Source: Paraconiothyrium sp. Pb-2020 (Eukaryota > Ascomycota > Dothideomycetes > Pleosporales > Didymosphaeriaceae). Taken from it: a DNA stretch of 64,000 nt. The notes below the pieces were generated by a model, which made no database searches, had not been told where the DNA came from, and worked only from the letters and a program-made list of their open reading frames with translations. This document shows, in pieces, positions 11,807 through 22,337 of this stretch (position 1 is the first letter of the stretch; the number at the start of each line of letters is the position of its first letter). Made by a program: the position numbers and the translations under genes. The DNA is taken from NCBI GenBank assembly GCA_022419385.1, contig JAJUBI010000004.1, positions 1,178,001 to 1,242,000 on the forward strand. Reading direction: 5' to 3'.

Positions 11807-13036
11807 GCGAGGCCCTCTCTCGTACTCTTGAGCGAGGTAATGAGGCATGTCGCATTTATTTTGTACGGTGCATGGTTGCATTTGCATGGCTTGCAAAGCG
11901 TTGCTTGGAGGCTTGTTTTATACCAATTTGCTGATTGTGTTCCTGAACTTTGACTTTCTCAGTTGCGCAAATGCTACGTCCAATGCTAGGAACAGCCTCA
12001 AGTGAGACCTTCGTGACTTCGACATGATAAAGATATGTACACAGCATCAACGTTGTGCGAGGTGCAACTCAATAAGTAATGTGCAGAACGGCCTACTGCG
12101 GTTTTGAGTTTATATATCAGCGATTGTTTGTCAGATCGCTGCTGTACTTGCCATGGCAATAACGCGCTCAGTGACTGCATTCACCAGCAACGCGTACCAG
12201 CCTTTCCGCAAACCTTCACTTAGCAATCTCGACTACCTTATTTCGATATGAATACCCTTCAAGTAGTATATATACTATTCGGTTAGAGTATCTTTCGCCA
12301 AATGATCCGCAGAAGAGCGAGCGGTGATGGTGCGGCGCAGTGGTTCGACTCCACTGCTTTCAAGAAGATATTTAACCAAGAGTAAGTATTCCCCCCTTCC
12401 TTTTTGCGCCTTTTCGAGTCTTGGTGTGGGAGATTGGGTGTTTATTTTTGTCTGTAGTGAAGGAACTTTTGTTGTCACGGCGCGCTAACACTGACACCTA
12501 TACACGCCCTATCCTTGCGCATCCCCTCTATTATAGTGCAGGTAAAGCCCAGCTTGTGGTACTTGTATAGGTACCGGCAGATGCGATGACGTGCTAAGTC
12601 CCTTTGTTTTTGACGGTTGGCTGCGCACTGTATTGTGCAGCCGGAGATAACTCACAAGCCCTACGACTGACTATGTTCCATGCAATAAGCTGCGAGCATT
12701 CTCTCACAGCTCTACTAGCTTCGACCTCTGCATAAGGCAGCTTAAGTGTACTCGCTCGAAGTTGCGCTTAGGTTATCTGTCGATATGTACAAACAAACTT
12801 AAAGTCCGTTGACATGAACAGGACAGAGCTTACCTTCTAATGCAGAGCATGGAAGCAGTGTGAAAATCTCTGAGAGCACGATATTGAGGGTTCTTGATCA
12901 GATTTGGCACTTTCCTCATCGTTTAGCCCTTCACTCACTGTCTGGCGGATGCTGCGATAGCGCGTCTGCCCTTCACTTCCTTTGCACTCGCTCGCACCTC
13001 ACCTCTACACGATTCCACCTCCATCGCACCGCATAT
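11807..13036. other. Intergenic
   Basis: No gene could be supported. A T-arm-like hairpin lies at about 12343-12362 (AGTGG-TTCGACT-CCACT), but no acceptor stem, D arm or anticodon arm fits around it, so it is not called as a tRNA. Confidence 0.5.
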
Positions 13037-13717
13037 ATGGGCTCCAGAACACGCCGAAACGAGCAGCAGCTCGAGGGAGAGCTCGCATACCACATCGCGA
13101 CGGATTGGGCGGAGTTTCGCCGATTTGCTCCCAAGAAGGAGATCACCTTGCCCGAGGCTGTTTTCCGCTTCAGCGAGGGCCCATTCTGGGGGCGCACCAT
13201 CCCAAGCGTTCCAGCTTGGTATCTCCAGTTCCTTTGCTCCGGCGGCGAGAACTTCCTGCTCTGGAAAGACGAAGCTCTCTGCATCGCACTCTCCAAGATG
13301 GGATACCGTAGGGCCGACGTTCCGCCTCTACATGCTCCAAGCCTCCCTCCCGTAAGTCTTCCATGGCCTGGACCGCTGCTGCAGGTTCTAACCTCCCACA
13401 GATCGAGCGCAACGCAGAAGGACCGGGCCTCCACCTGGAGAGCGAGACCGACGTAAGTTACCCTGAGCATCCGTATACGCAAGTCGTTCTAACTAGGTAA
13501 AGCGAGGCAGATCATACGACGCCGCCATGAAGCGGAAGCTATTCGGCTTACGAAACGGGGGCAGCGAGACCGCGAGGCAGACAGGATAGGAGCGATGAAA
13601 AGACGGGATCCATTGCGAACATGGCGTTACGGTTTTGGGTATGATATGACAGAGGACTTCAAGATGGAGGCTACGAACGGTGAACACACCTGGGCGTTGA
13701 CGAGAAGGATGTATTGA
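13037..13717 (+). CDS. Uncharacterised protein, 190 aa
   Basis: Three exons are inferred: 13037-13351, 13402-13452 and 13511-13717. Both introns start GTAAGT. Intron 1 (50 nt) has TTCTAAC and ends ACAG. Intron 2 (58 nt) has GTTCTAAC 18 nt before the GGCAG acceptor. All junctions are phase 0. Exon 1 contains WAEFRRFAPKKEITLP and FWGRTIPSVPAWYLQF. Exon 3 is very basic (IIRRRHEAEAIRLTKRGQR) and ends in a TWALTRRMY tail. A nearer AG at 13496 would also leave an open frame but sits only a few bases after the branch site. No domain recognised; the exon-2/exon-3 join is the least certain point. Confidence 0.6.
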
Positions 13718-14113
13718 CGACAATAGAATGAGACAATCGAAGCTGTGCACTCACTGGCCTTCCAAGTTGCTGAGTGCGTGATACAATTCTACGTCGGTTC
13801 CTGTCCTTAGCTACACTACACAAGGCTGGTGGAGGCGTTGGCGGAAGCACAAGAGGTTGTGGGTGATAGATGCTGGATGTACGTAACGTGCATACATGTG
13901 GTGGTTGTGTTGGGCTGGCGGAGCTAATGGCGCGGAAGATAGACGCGGTAAGCGCGGTCTGCGCATTCGCTCACCAGCTCGAGCTCTCGCGCGTCGACAA
14001 CACCATGCCTCTCCCATAATGACGGGTCTTACACACTTCATTCCGCCTCGCACCGCCTCGTCACGCTCTTGCGTGCGCCATCTACCTTTCCGGCGCGCTT
14101 TGACCGCCCAAAC

Positions 14114-15749
14114 ATGTCCATGCGAGGAGGGGAAAGTCGCGGGCGTGGGCGCGGGCGCGGGCGCGGGCTTGGTCGACCGCGAGGGTCTAAGAACAAATCG
14201 AAAACCGAGCTGGTAAGCTTCCCAAATCATGTGCTCTGAGTTCAAATTTTAAAACAGCGGGCGATAGTATGAATACACCATCTACAAACCAGAACCCGAG
14301 ATCTACGACGAGCTGTTCCGCTTGCCCCAAGAGGCGCCGGTCATTACGCGGAGCCTACCCAAGCAATGTCCCATTGCGAACGCGGAATCTACAATCCTGA
14401 GTCGCAGACAAGTAGAAGGGACTTCGCGTTATTATTACAACGTTCGCATTAAGTACCACCTCGATGAACCCACGAGTGCGGGCAGTACCATCGAGTCCCG
14501 GGAAGAAGTTGCGCAGATCGAGATGAGCCAAATATTGAAATATGTGTCACGCCGGGAGCTGGAGCGCTTTGAACAGGAGGACTACAGACAACAGGCCGAG
14601 GCGGAGGAAATCGTCAGACGGGCAGACGCGGAAGAAGCTGCAAAGCGGAGACTAGCGAGGAATGCCAGAGCAACCGGGATAGGGCGAGGAGCCTCAGCGG
14701 TGAACGGGCTGGGACCGGAAAATGGCCACGTATCAATTCGAACAAGAGGACGACCAAGAGGTAGAGGGAGAGGCAGAGGCAGAGGGCGAGGTTGGGCAAG
14801 AGGTCGCGGTGGTTTTGCTACTGCAACGGACTATACGGTTGAAACCGCGGATCTGAGAAATGGTCTTTTGAATCCGGAAGTATGGGAATCTGCGATCTTG
14901 GATACATCAGAAGATGAGGAGGATGAGGACGAGATCAACCTTCCCTCGAACCACCTCTCCCCGAACTTTGCTGTCAGCTCGTTTGTCGCGAAGAGCGCAC
15001 TACCGCTCTCGCCCGTCGCAGCGCACCGGCGTCTGTCCAAGACGATGCCTATGCGTGGGCCTCCCGTCCACGATGAGAAACAATTCTATGACGAAGATTC
15101 CGAAGTAGATACGCGGTCACTGTCGAGCGCCGCGGCACAACTGCAGTTTGAGCGAAATATCTACGGGAAGCAATTACAAAGTGATGATGAGATAGCCGAA
15201 ACCGAGGAGGACGACCGTATGGACGATATGGACCGGCATCGTACAAAGCGACGGAGGACGAAGAGCGCAACGTCTACATCAGGGATATCGGCGGCTCCCA
15301 GGGCACACCAATCTTCCGCGCATACGTTCGCCCTCCCGAAATGCCACCTCGCCGAAACTGTGGAGTACTCGTCTGACGATGACGCTATTTACGAACACCC
15401 GATGCTTGCGCAACGGCCTCCAAAGCAACGCCGCATCATCCAAGCCGACGATATCGATTCTGAACCGCCTAAGAGCTATGGTTACAACCGTGGCTTCGAT
15501 AAGGACGACCAGGATATGACTAAGGATACTGGGAGAGATACGGAGGATGACGCAGAAGAGGAGTATGTCGTGGAAGCCATACTGTCCCACATGTACGAGG
15601 ATGGTCAGAAATTCTACCTAGTCAAGTGGGAAGGTTACGAGGACAGCAGCGATTGGCTTCCGGGAGAAGATCTCACAGGCGCGATCGAACTCGTAAATGA
15701 CTACAACGCGAGAGTTCGGAAGAAGAAAGGGAAGCAGGCAGCACGCTAA
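14114..15749 (+). CDS. Chromodomain protein with Arg-Gly tracts, 526 aa
   Basis: Two exons, 14114-14212 and 14268-15749. The 55-nt intron runs GTAAGC...GATAG, phase 0. Exon 1 encodes an RGRGRGRGRG run and a GRPRG AT-hook-like core. Exon 2 has a second, longer RG tract near residue 190, acidic serine-rich stretches and a KRRRTK patch (likely nuclear signal). A chromodomain lies at the extreme C terminus, about residues 465-515. The residues expected for the methyl-lysine cage are present: Y466, W487 and Y490 (in VKWEGY), followed by the usual DWLP turn. This points to a nuclear protein reading methylated histone tails, with the RG/AT-hook tracts aiding nucleic-acid binding. A C-terminal chromodomain without chromoshadow differs from HP1. 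The target mark is not known. Confidence 0.85.
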
Positions 15750-15920
15750 AGCACCAGCAGTAGGCTGGTGAGGTCATCGATCTGACGCTGAGAGGAAACG
15801 ACATATGTACTCATGATACCCCATTTAGTGAACAAATATTCACGATTTTCTGACCGCAATTATATATCCTTTATCATAACCGCTTACGACGCGCCTCGCT
15901 CCTGTCCTTATGTATACCTA
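15750..15920. other. Convergent 3' region
   Basis: This short gap separates the chromodomain stop at 15749 from the stop of the minus-strand CxxC gene at 15921. It is AT-rich (TATATCC, TTATCATAACC) and probably carries both polyadenylation regions. Confidence 0.45.
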
Positions 15921-16346
15921 TTACTCGTGTACGTTATTTTCGTTGTGCCTGTTCTTTAACCCCGAGCAATTATTGCAGTCTACCTCGTTAGCGCTGCTAA
16001 ATCAAGTACGAGCTTTGTCACACGCACTTGAACAATCGATGCAATCCGTGCAATTATTCATACTATCGTTCCTTAGCATTCACAGCCACGAATCGACCTA
16101 GCTATACTTGCTATTCGCTGTCCTCACAGCCTTTGCAATGATTGCAATGCTCACATCGACTACAGTCTTTGCAGTTGTTGCAGCTACGCAAAGTTAGCAT
16201 AACGCGAATATAACATTCGCGAGAGTGGACGACAATGAACAGTCTGTGCAATTCTTGCAATTGGTGTTGTGACCGCCGCTGAGGATGTGAGTTTTTTCGG
16301 ACGGGAAAGAGTAGTGAGACCTGGAGGCGGAAGGAAAGCAGCCCAT
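15921..16346 (-). CDS. CxxC-repeat cysteine-rich protein, copy 1 (frame problem inside)
   Basis: Read on the minus strand, exon A (16346-16234) starts MGCFPSASRS and ends in NTNCKNCTDCS. A 50-nt intron with TGCTAAC and GCGTAG follows. Exon B (16183 downward) continues the C-x-x-C ladder (NNCKDCSRCEHCNHCKGC). Exon C (about 16061-16028; NNCTDCIDC) joins exon D (15979-15921) through a 48-nt GTGCGT...GTAG intron and ends SGLKNRHNENNVHE, matching the end of copy 2 (SGLVNEHSKTGVHR). From exon B to exon C the only good intron (donor GTGAGG after GGCT, acceptor GATAG) leaves the frame off by one. Either exon B ends the protein at the stop at 16111, or this copy carries an indel. The A/B donor (GTCGTC) is weak but restores perfect cysteine spacing. 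Likely role: metal or disulfide chemistry (inference). Confidence 0.55.
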
Positions 16347-17637
16347 GGTTCTGAATGTTACTGTTTGATCCGATTTTAGGGGTGTTCAATTCAAGTTGAA
16401 AATAAGAGTGAGAGTTTCCAACGTGAACTTGCTTCATCGTGGTTTTGATGATGATGAGCCTATCTACATATGCAGGGACGCGACGTCATGGGGAGGGTTG
16501 CGATAAGGCTGTGCGATCAACATGAGGGGTAAAGGACGGCCCCCACCCGGCTCAGGTTTGACATCAGAGGGCAACTGGGTTTATTAGGCCTAGTCTACGG
16601 CTGGGGCGATGTTCGGTTAGAGCCTGCTCATGTGATTAAGCCATCTCCATCCTTCTTGGTAGGCATCGAAGTCCGGTCAATATCAGTTTCAGCCATGTCA
16701 GACTTCTTTATGCGCCTTCCTAGCATTCAGCTGCCGTTGACTTGCGCCTACGCTCCTGCTGACTTCCTACCTGATCGCCGAACCCTCCGATTGCGAGCCT
16801 GGGTACTGCTTGCTCTTTGGTGCCTATGTGGGTGTTATCGAGGATTCAGGTGCTTAGTCCATGACACTCGCATAGCGCCTTGCATTACCACTGGTGATCC
16901 AATGACATACGCGGATACTACAGATGGAGGCCGGTCCTTGGGGGCGAGAACGTATCTGACATTCGCCCACGAAGCCACACACGATCCGGCAATTTCGTTT
17001 GAGCCTATCATTAAGTAGGCCTGGTGTAGGTAGTGAGAAGTCACGAGTTCTCTTCCTGTATCATGAATCAGGCTGTGCAAGTATCGAGAGGCGAGTAAAA
17101 CAGCAAAGTGCAGCCTCAGAGAGCAAGGAAGCTTTCAGACGTATTTAGCAGCAGCTCTCTCGTGTTGACTTTAGGACCCGTAAATGACGGGTATGATCAT
17201 GGACCATCGAGTACCCTATTCTATCTCGAGCGTGGAAAATGGTGTTGAAAGTTGTATATTCGATGTTCCCGGTTACTGTAAGCAGAGGAGCTGCCGCCTA
17301 GGTGGCCGGATTATACCTTCGGCCACTAGGAATTTGAATGCTGAACGACGCATCGTCAATCTCGATTGGTCCAAGAGATGAAGACCCAGCACGAAGGACG
17401 TGAAACCATCAGCTCAGCCTCCAGGATTTGTAGCACGAGCTCGGTTTTGGGTCTATCTACAAGGATTTATCAAGAGGCTGACAATAATACGACCGTTTTC
17501 CGCGTCCTGGCTGTGAAGCCTGCGCGCGAGAGTACAGATAAAAGCCCCCTTCGAGCCCATATGTTTATGATCATCGGCGAGACTCCAATATCTTTCGCTC
17601 TAAGAACCCAGCCAGTCCATATCCCGATACTCCTTGA
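16347..17637. other. Intergenic
   Basis: No gene supported. The open frames here lack start context, splice partners and recognisable composition. Confidence 0.45.
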
Positions 17638-18135
17638 ATGCTCATCATGCGTTTCTCACAAATCATACTCAGCATCTTGCCCTTAGCCATCACCGGCCTT
17701 GCTCTCCCAACCACGTCTTCCAGTGCCTTATCACGGCGTCAAGACCCTCCACCCGCCATCTTCCCGTCACCTCCAACCTCGCAGCCTGCCGGCAGCACTC
17801 TCGTTCAAATTGGGTTCGACCAAAGTCTGAACTACAATTTTGTCGCCTCCCACGCGCAGACCTCAGCCCAAATCTTCTCCCTGTTGCCTCAAGGCATAGC
17901 TTATGGCTTGGATATCACTCCGAGCGACGTTGTGATGGAGTCGCTACGGCCGCTTGACACCACGGCCAGCTTGGGATACACCACGACGCTGGCGAGATTC
18001 TGGATTCCAAGTGGCGAAGTTGCAGCGTTTCGGACCGGGATTGAGAATCGGGCGAGCAGATTTTACAACAATCCTGACGCTACTGTGCATGATCTCATGA
18101 GTCACATAAACCCTACTATCGCTACTACGGTTTGA
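17638..18135 (+). CDS. Secreted protein with SEA-like domain, 165 aa
   Basis: Starts are possible at ATG 17638 or 17647. The second gives the cleaner signal peptide MRFSQIILSILPLAITGLA, followed by a serine/proline linker with an RR site. Residues about 54-162 (STLVQIGFDQSLNY, IFSLLPQGIAYGL, VVMESLRPLDTTASLGY, NNPDATVHDLMSHINP) match a pattern I associate with the extracellular domain just before the membrane span of large fungal mucin-like surface proteins. Here the protein stops immediately after that domain, with no transmembrane helix or cytosolic tail. It is therefore predicted to be soluble and secreted: either a truncated relative or a stand-alone form. Family recall only; the function is unknown. 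Confidence 0.65.
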   Translation: MLIMRFSQIILSILPLAITGLALPTTSSSALSRRQDPPPAIFPSPPTSQPAGSTLVQIGFDQSLNYNFVASHAQTSAQIFSLLPQGIAYGLDITPSDVVMESLRPLDTTASLGYTTTLARFWIPSGEVAAFRTGIENRASRFYNNPDATVHDLMSHINPTIATTV

Positions 18136-18510
18136 TGCAGAGAATCTTGCGCAAGAAGGCCCGGATTACATAGAGACGGAGCAAAGATGTGTCTGAGGAC
18201 AGTGCAGCACGGATGTGTTTGGGCAGGTTTGCTTCAGACGAGTTGTTATGTATATTTGTAGGTTGTGATACCACAGGGCGTAGGTGGGCTGTTCAAGAGC
18301 ATCTGGTCCGCACGAGCTGGCCAGTCGACTGAATTTGGCACCATACCTTTAACGAAGTTGTTGGTTCTCATTTGTCGGGGAGTTTAGTCGGATCTATGTA
18401 TGTACACGCATGGCACTCCTTCTCCAGAGATCCAGATGTATCCTACATAACCCCCTCATCAAGGCCACAAATCCCTAGCCCACCCAGTCCCGTCCTCTAG
18501 CTCCATATTC
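18136..18510. other. Convergent 3' region
   Basis: Nothing codable. It lies between the plus-strand SEA-like gene and the stop of the minus-strand CxxC gene, so it presumably holds both terminators. Confidence 0.4.
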
Positions 18511-18840
18511 TCAACGATGTACGCCAGTCTTACTATGCTCATTGACCAAGCCTGAACAATCTGTGCATGAAGAACAGCCTTGCATATCTTTGCAATTCGT
18601 GCAAGATTTACAATCGACTAGTTTCTTGCAGGCAGTGCAACTTTTCGAGCGTACGCAATCATCGCAGTTGGTGCAGCTACTGCAATCTACGCAATTTCGA
18701 CAATTTGTGTTGCTTCCGCCGCCAACGTTTCCATCTTTGTCGGGGACAGAGCCGGGATTCCGAAGAAGCGAAGCCTGTGGCGGGAAGGCTTGCTGAGGAA
18801 TACCTTGGTTATGGGGCCCGTGAGGAGCTGGGTAAGGCAT
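18511..18840 (-). CDS. CxxC-repeat cysteine-rich protein, copy 2
   Basis: The frame from ATG 18840 encodes 109 aa. A P/Q-rich start (MPYPAPHGPHNQGIPQQ) leads through a glycine-rich GNVGGGSNTN hinge into 14 cysteines in about 50 residues. They are spaced mostly C-x-x-C, with two longer gaps (VRSKSC, KKLVDC). It ends SGLVNEHSKTGVHR. The hinge plus first ladder (SNTNCRNCVDCS) and the tail align with copy 1 at 15.9-16.35 kb on the same strand, so these are paralogues about 2.2 kb apart. No signal peptide is visible, so the cysteines may bind metal in the cytosol (inference). The true N terminus may lie further upstream, since coding-like P/Q-rich sequence continues to about 19140 in shifting frames. 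Confidence 0.6.
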   Translation of the reverse strand: MPYPAPHGPHNQGIPQQAFPPQASLLRNPGSVPDKDGNVGGGSNTNCRNCVDCSSCTNCDDCVRSKSCTACKKLVDCKSCTNCKDMQGCSSCTDCSGLVNEHSKTGVHR

Positions 18841-19142
18841 ATTTTGGTGCCGTGTGGTGGGAAGCCTGAAGCTTGCGGCGATAGGTATTGTGGGTGCTGC
18901 GGCGCGTGGCCCGGAACTTGAGATGGAAAAGACTGTGGAGGCAGTGGTGGGTATTGTTGGGCGTGATATGGGTGACCTGAGCTTTCAGGTTCGGTGGGAG
19001 AACTGGGATGGCCGTGGGAAGACTTTTTGAAACGGGGGTTGGTGTTGCTGGTTCTGTGGTGGTTGTTCCGGAGCTTGAGAATAGTACGGACACTGCGGTG
19101 GTGGTCCTCCGTGGTGCTGTCGTTGGGGTTCATCTTGGCCAA
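18841..19142 (-). pseudogene. P/Q-rich upstream extension of copy 2 with two frame shifts
   Basis: On the minus strand, about 19135-18985 reads as Q/P-rich protein (QHHGGPPPQCPYYSQAPEQ) in the same frame as copy 2, then meets TGA at about 18985. From there to 18843 the Q/P-rich signal continues one frame over (GHPYHAQQYPPLPPQSFP to QASGFPPHG), and at 18840 it returns to the copy-2 frame. The two shifts cancel. No good GT/AG pair explains this. It may be a pair of compensating indels, assembly errors or an unusual intron. Upstream, a CTAAC at about 19170 suggests a further intron. Confidence 0.4.
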
Positions 19143-19767
19143 TCAACCGCAATCGATAATGTTAGTGCGATGCTGATCCATTGTGTTGCATCACGCAGCA
19201 AGGGAAAACCGAAGAACACCAACCTGTTAGATCGACGGAACAATCGCTTAGCTCGTGCGCGGTTATTATCTTTCGAGGGTATTGGCGGTGCGAGGTGGAG
19301 CTGGATGCGAAATACGAGCATCTGCATGATCGTAACGTCATACCGCGAACAAGCGATAAGAGATACCATAGTCTGCTGCCATGTTTCCAATATATCGAAC
19401 ACTTGCACTGCCATTCTTTCTGCACCATATGAACCGTTGGCAAAGTACTCTTATTGATTTGTCGATTGTTGCAGACAAACTACATAATTATACCAGCACC
19501 ATTGTGGGAGAGAAAACGCGGACTGAGGGCGATAGCGGCGGCCATGCAGTACCAAAGCGCACTCACAATGTAGTGTAACTTAACGCGGATACGTAACCCA
19601 ATCTGCCGTTTTCCTATTCGCTAGTTATCGCATACATGTTCCTCACACTTTCAGCATTATGAGACTCTTCTATGTTTTAGTATTGTATCCTTCGTTATTT
19701 TGCGTACGCAGAGGGTTCCTAAAGCGGGCACGGCAATGCCTTTAAACACCCTATATTTGAATGACCA
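19143..19767. other. Intergenic or unresolved 5' part of copy 2
   Basis: Several overlapping minus-strand frames between 19160 and 19443 could be upstream exons of the CxxC copy 2, but none has a motif or a clean splice donor. Nothing else was recognised before the HET gene's stop at 19768. Confidence 0.35.
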
Positions 19768-22020
19768 TTATACTATTTTGATGCGCTTCTGCCAATACGT
19801 GTGTATATACCGTATCCCTGCATCTTCTGGTATCCTAAAAATCCCAATCCTCACATACTCCTTATTTCCGTCCATTCTGGTCCTCCCCTCACTTTGCGCG
19901 CGCGAGCTTTCCAACAATCTTTCCTGGTACGACAAATCAAAGTAGCCTTTCTCTTTCAAAACCAGATGTACACCTGCTCGTACGTGAACGAGATAGATTC
20001 TCGCATCAGCTGCAATCCATTTGTGGCCCTCCAAACAAAGAACGTAATCGGGGTGGAAGTCCAGCAAGCGCTGGTCTTGCCTAATCAGCATACCATAATT
20101 GAAAATGTCATGATGCCTGATGGCTCGGTCCACAGGATCAGGAAGGTATTGGTACTGGAGATAAGCCACTGTCACATCGGCATCGATGGTAAGACAGGAT
20201 GAAGCGACCGATCCCATGAGGTGTTGGTCGTTATAGTTAACTCGAACGTCGAACACTTCGCAATCATCCCGGTGCGGTTCCTCTCGGATATTATCCCAGT
20301 ATTGTATCGGAGAGCGCGAGGAAGCCCATGACCAAGTTGGCCCGAAATACGGGTAGCCCATGATTTGGAGATAGATAGACTGTTCCTTGTACAACTTCTG
20401 CAGCTGTGATACCGTGAAAAGTTCAAGTCCGCGGCTACCAGAGCAGGTTCCCGCAAACTCATGGGTATAAGGCACGGCAGCTTCCATCTTTCCGTAGCGA
20501 CATAACTTTCGAGAAGTCAGACATGTAGAGGAGCAAGCTGCCGAGTAGGAGTACTGGCACCTCCACCATGAGTCTGCACTATATGCACCATCGAAACAGT
20601 AGCAAAGCCGCTTGTCCTGCGTTCCCAAAGTTTGGGCCGATGGATCAACTCGCCATAGGAGATCAGTGTGTATGGTGTTCCTCCACAAGCCTGCAAGATA
20701 GTCTTCCTTTACCGGCACGCCGATAGACCGCGCGTAGAAATCGGCGAATCCGAAGAAGGCAGGTAAGCGATCTTCCTCTAGAGTCAGCCGCAGAGTTGAA
20801 AAGATCTCGACAGCGGATCTCCAAGAGCCTTTGCGAGTCCAGTCATAAACTTTCGGATTGGATGGCGCGAAGTAGCCGCTGCACTGGCAGTCTCCTTGCT
20901 CCGCGCACTCCCAGACTAGTTCATTCCGTGAGAAATGGAGAAATCTCGGGGCTAAGAGACGCTCTTGGAACACCCACGCTCGCGTGAGGAGTGGAAATAC
21001 GGCTGCCGAGTTCGATGCCCACAAGCGTGCCCAATGTTGCGTTTTCGTCCGAACCGAGAAATCAACACATTTTACATTGAACTTCCTCTCGTATGCATCG
21101 TCTGCGTCCCAAAAGCAGCCGCTTTCGCTATTTGAAGATGCCGTTGCAGCCAAGGTGAGGTACGAGTTTTGGTATATGTTGGCCATCTGTGCCGCCTGAT
21201 CTTGCCAGTCTAAAGGATCGTCTTGAATGATACAATACGTGTCGATCCATAATTTCTTGATCCCTATGGCTGACAAGAACTGTATTGCATCCTGGAATGT
21301 TTTGGGGATCGTATCCCAAGCGATCCCTTCGAGCATGGCCTCGTAAGACGCGCGAGTAGCATTAGCGGTCTCTGCTCCGCCCCACCGATGACTGAGACAT
21401 GCGTAGACACCCTGTTCACGCGTAAGATTCTCCTGCATTGCCACTTGAAGTGACCCAGCCGGGCTCCTCTTGATGGTTAGTACCCGCTTCGGTAGGGTAG
21501 TCGCTGTGGCACTCGAGCACGTGACGTGATTGTTGACACATCCCTCTAAGTGTGATTGGACCCACGCGAGGCTCTCAGGACTTAGTACCTCACTCGGACT
21601 GAAAATGTGGTCAGCATGGCGGACCGCATCATTCGTCGCTTCTCGGCCCACACTCGCTGCTCAAGTCAGCACTCTAATCTTAATCGCATCTTGGGAATCT
21701 ATGAGTGTACCAGAATCATAATAGTATATCTCGAGCTCGAGTTTCGGTCGCTCATCCTTGAAATATATCTCCAGGGTCAAAGTAAGCGGTGGAACCTCTC
21801 CCGGCCCTCTCGCATAGATCCATGCAATCTTCCCACTATGTTTTCCTGCATCATCCTCGAATAGGTTGTATTGCTGCACTGCATGGTATATCACCGCACA
21901 GTGATTGCATGCCTTGCGCGACGTGTCTAGTGAGTGCGGGGCGAAATCAGCCGCGAAACGTACTTGATCACCATAACGCAGTGATCGCTTTCGGAAGTCA
22001 TGACAAACAAGGCAAGACAT
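19768..22020 (-). CDS. HET-domain (heterokaryon incompatibility) protein, 732 aa
   Basis: Exon 1 22020-21711 and exon 2 21656-19768. The 54-nt intron (21710-21657) starts GTACAC, has GCTGAC and ends GCAG. It is a multiple of three and contains an in-frame TGA, so unspliced RNA would stop early. The N terminus has paired cysteines (SCLVCHDF; CNHCAVIYHAV) as in many HET proteins. The HET domain starts near residue 188 (YACLSHRWGG), followed by IPKTFQDAIQFL, KLWIDTYCIIQDD, MANIYQNSYLTLAA and, further on, RAWVFQERLLAPR. The C-terminal half is unclassified with no NACHT or ankyrin repeats. Such proteins mediate non-self recognition and programmed cell death between incompatible strains; a role for this one is inferred from the family. 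Confidence 0.9.
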
Positions 22021-22337
22021 GTAGTCAAAATCATGCTAGAGAGCTGAATGTGCAGTTCTGATCAACAAGACCTACTGATCATCTCTCGATATAACATGGG
22101 ATAGCTGAAGAGGCTATGCAGCCTTGGCACATCTTGAGGCTTGACTGAGGCGCTAAGGCAAGCAGCACAGCCGCGACGAGGGGCTGAACGGACACGAGGT
22201 AGTCTTCTTTCGCTGGGAAAACAACCTTTTTCTCATTCATACGCATGAACGTGTTGTGAATGTTAATGCGAAAGCGCGCGAGTAGTAATAGCGGCTACGG
22301 CGCTCCGATGACGCTGCACGTGCGATCATCTACCACC
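22021..22337. other. Spacer between HET start and permease stop
   Basis: About 300 bases upstream of the HET start and downstream of the permease stop, both genes being on the minus strand. It would contain the HET promoter and the permease terminator. No other signal recognised. Confidence 0.4.

Noticed and set aside
12281..12377. Possible tRNA: T-arm-like AGTGG-TTCGACT-CCACT and a GGCGCAGTGG A-box-like string; weak flanking inverted repeat GGTTAGAGTATCTT / GGTTAAATATCTTC.
   Set aside because: The A-box- and B-box-like strings overlap each other, so no D arm, anticodon arm or acceptor stem can be drawn.
15910..16101. Plus-strand frame with LLQS/VQ repeats (and a similar one at 18542-18796).
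   Set aside because: It is the mirror of the minus-strand cysteine ladder; intron phases and the shared C-terminal tail support the minus strand.
21661..21663. In-frame TGA between the two HET gene halves, read as a nonsense mutation.
   Set aside because: A 54-nt intron with donor, branch site and acceptor removes it and keeps frame.
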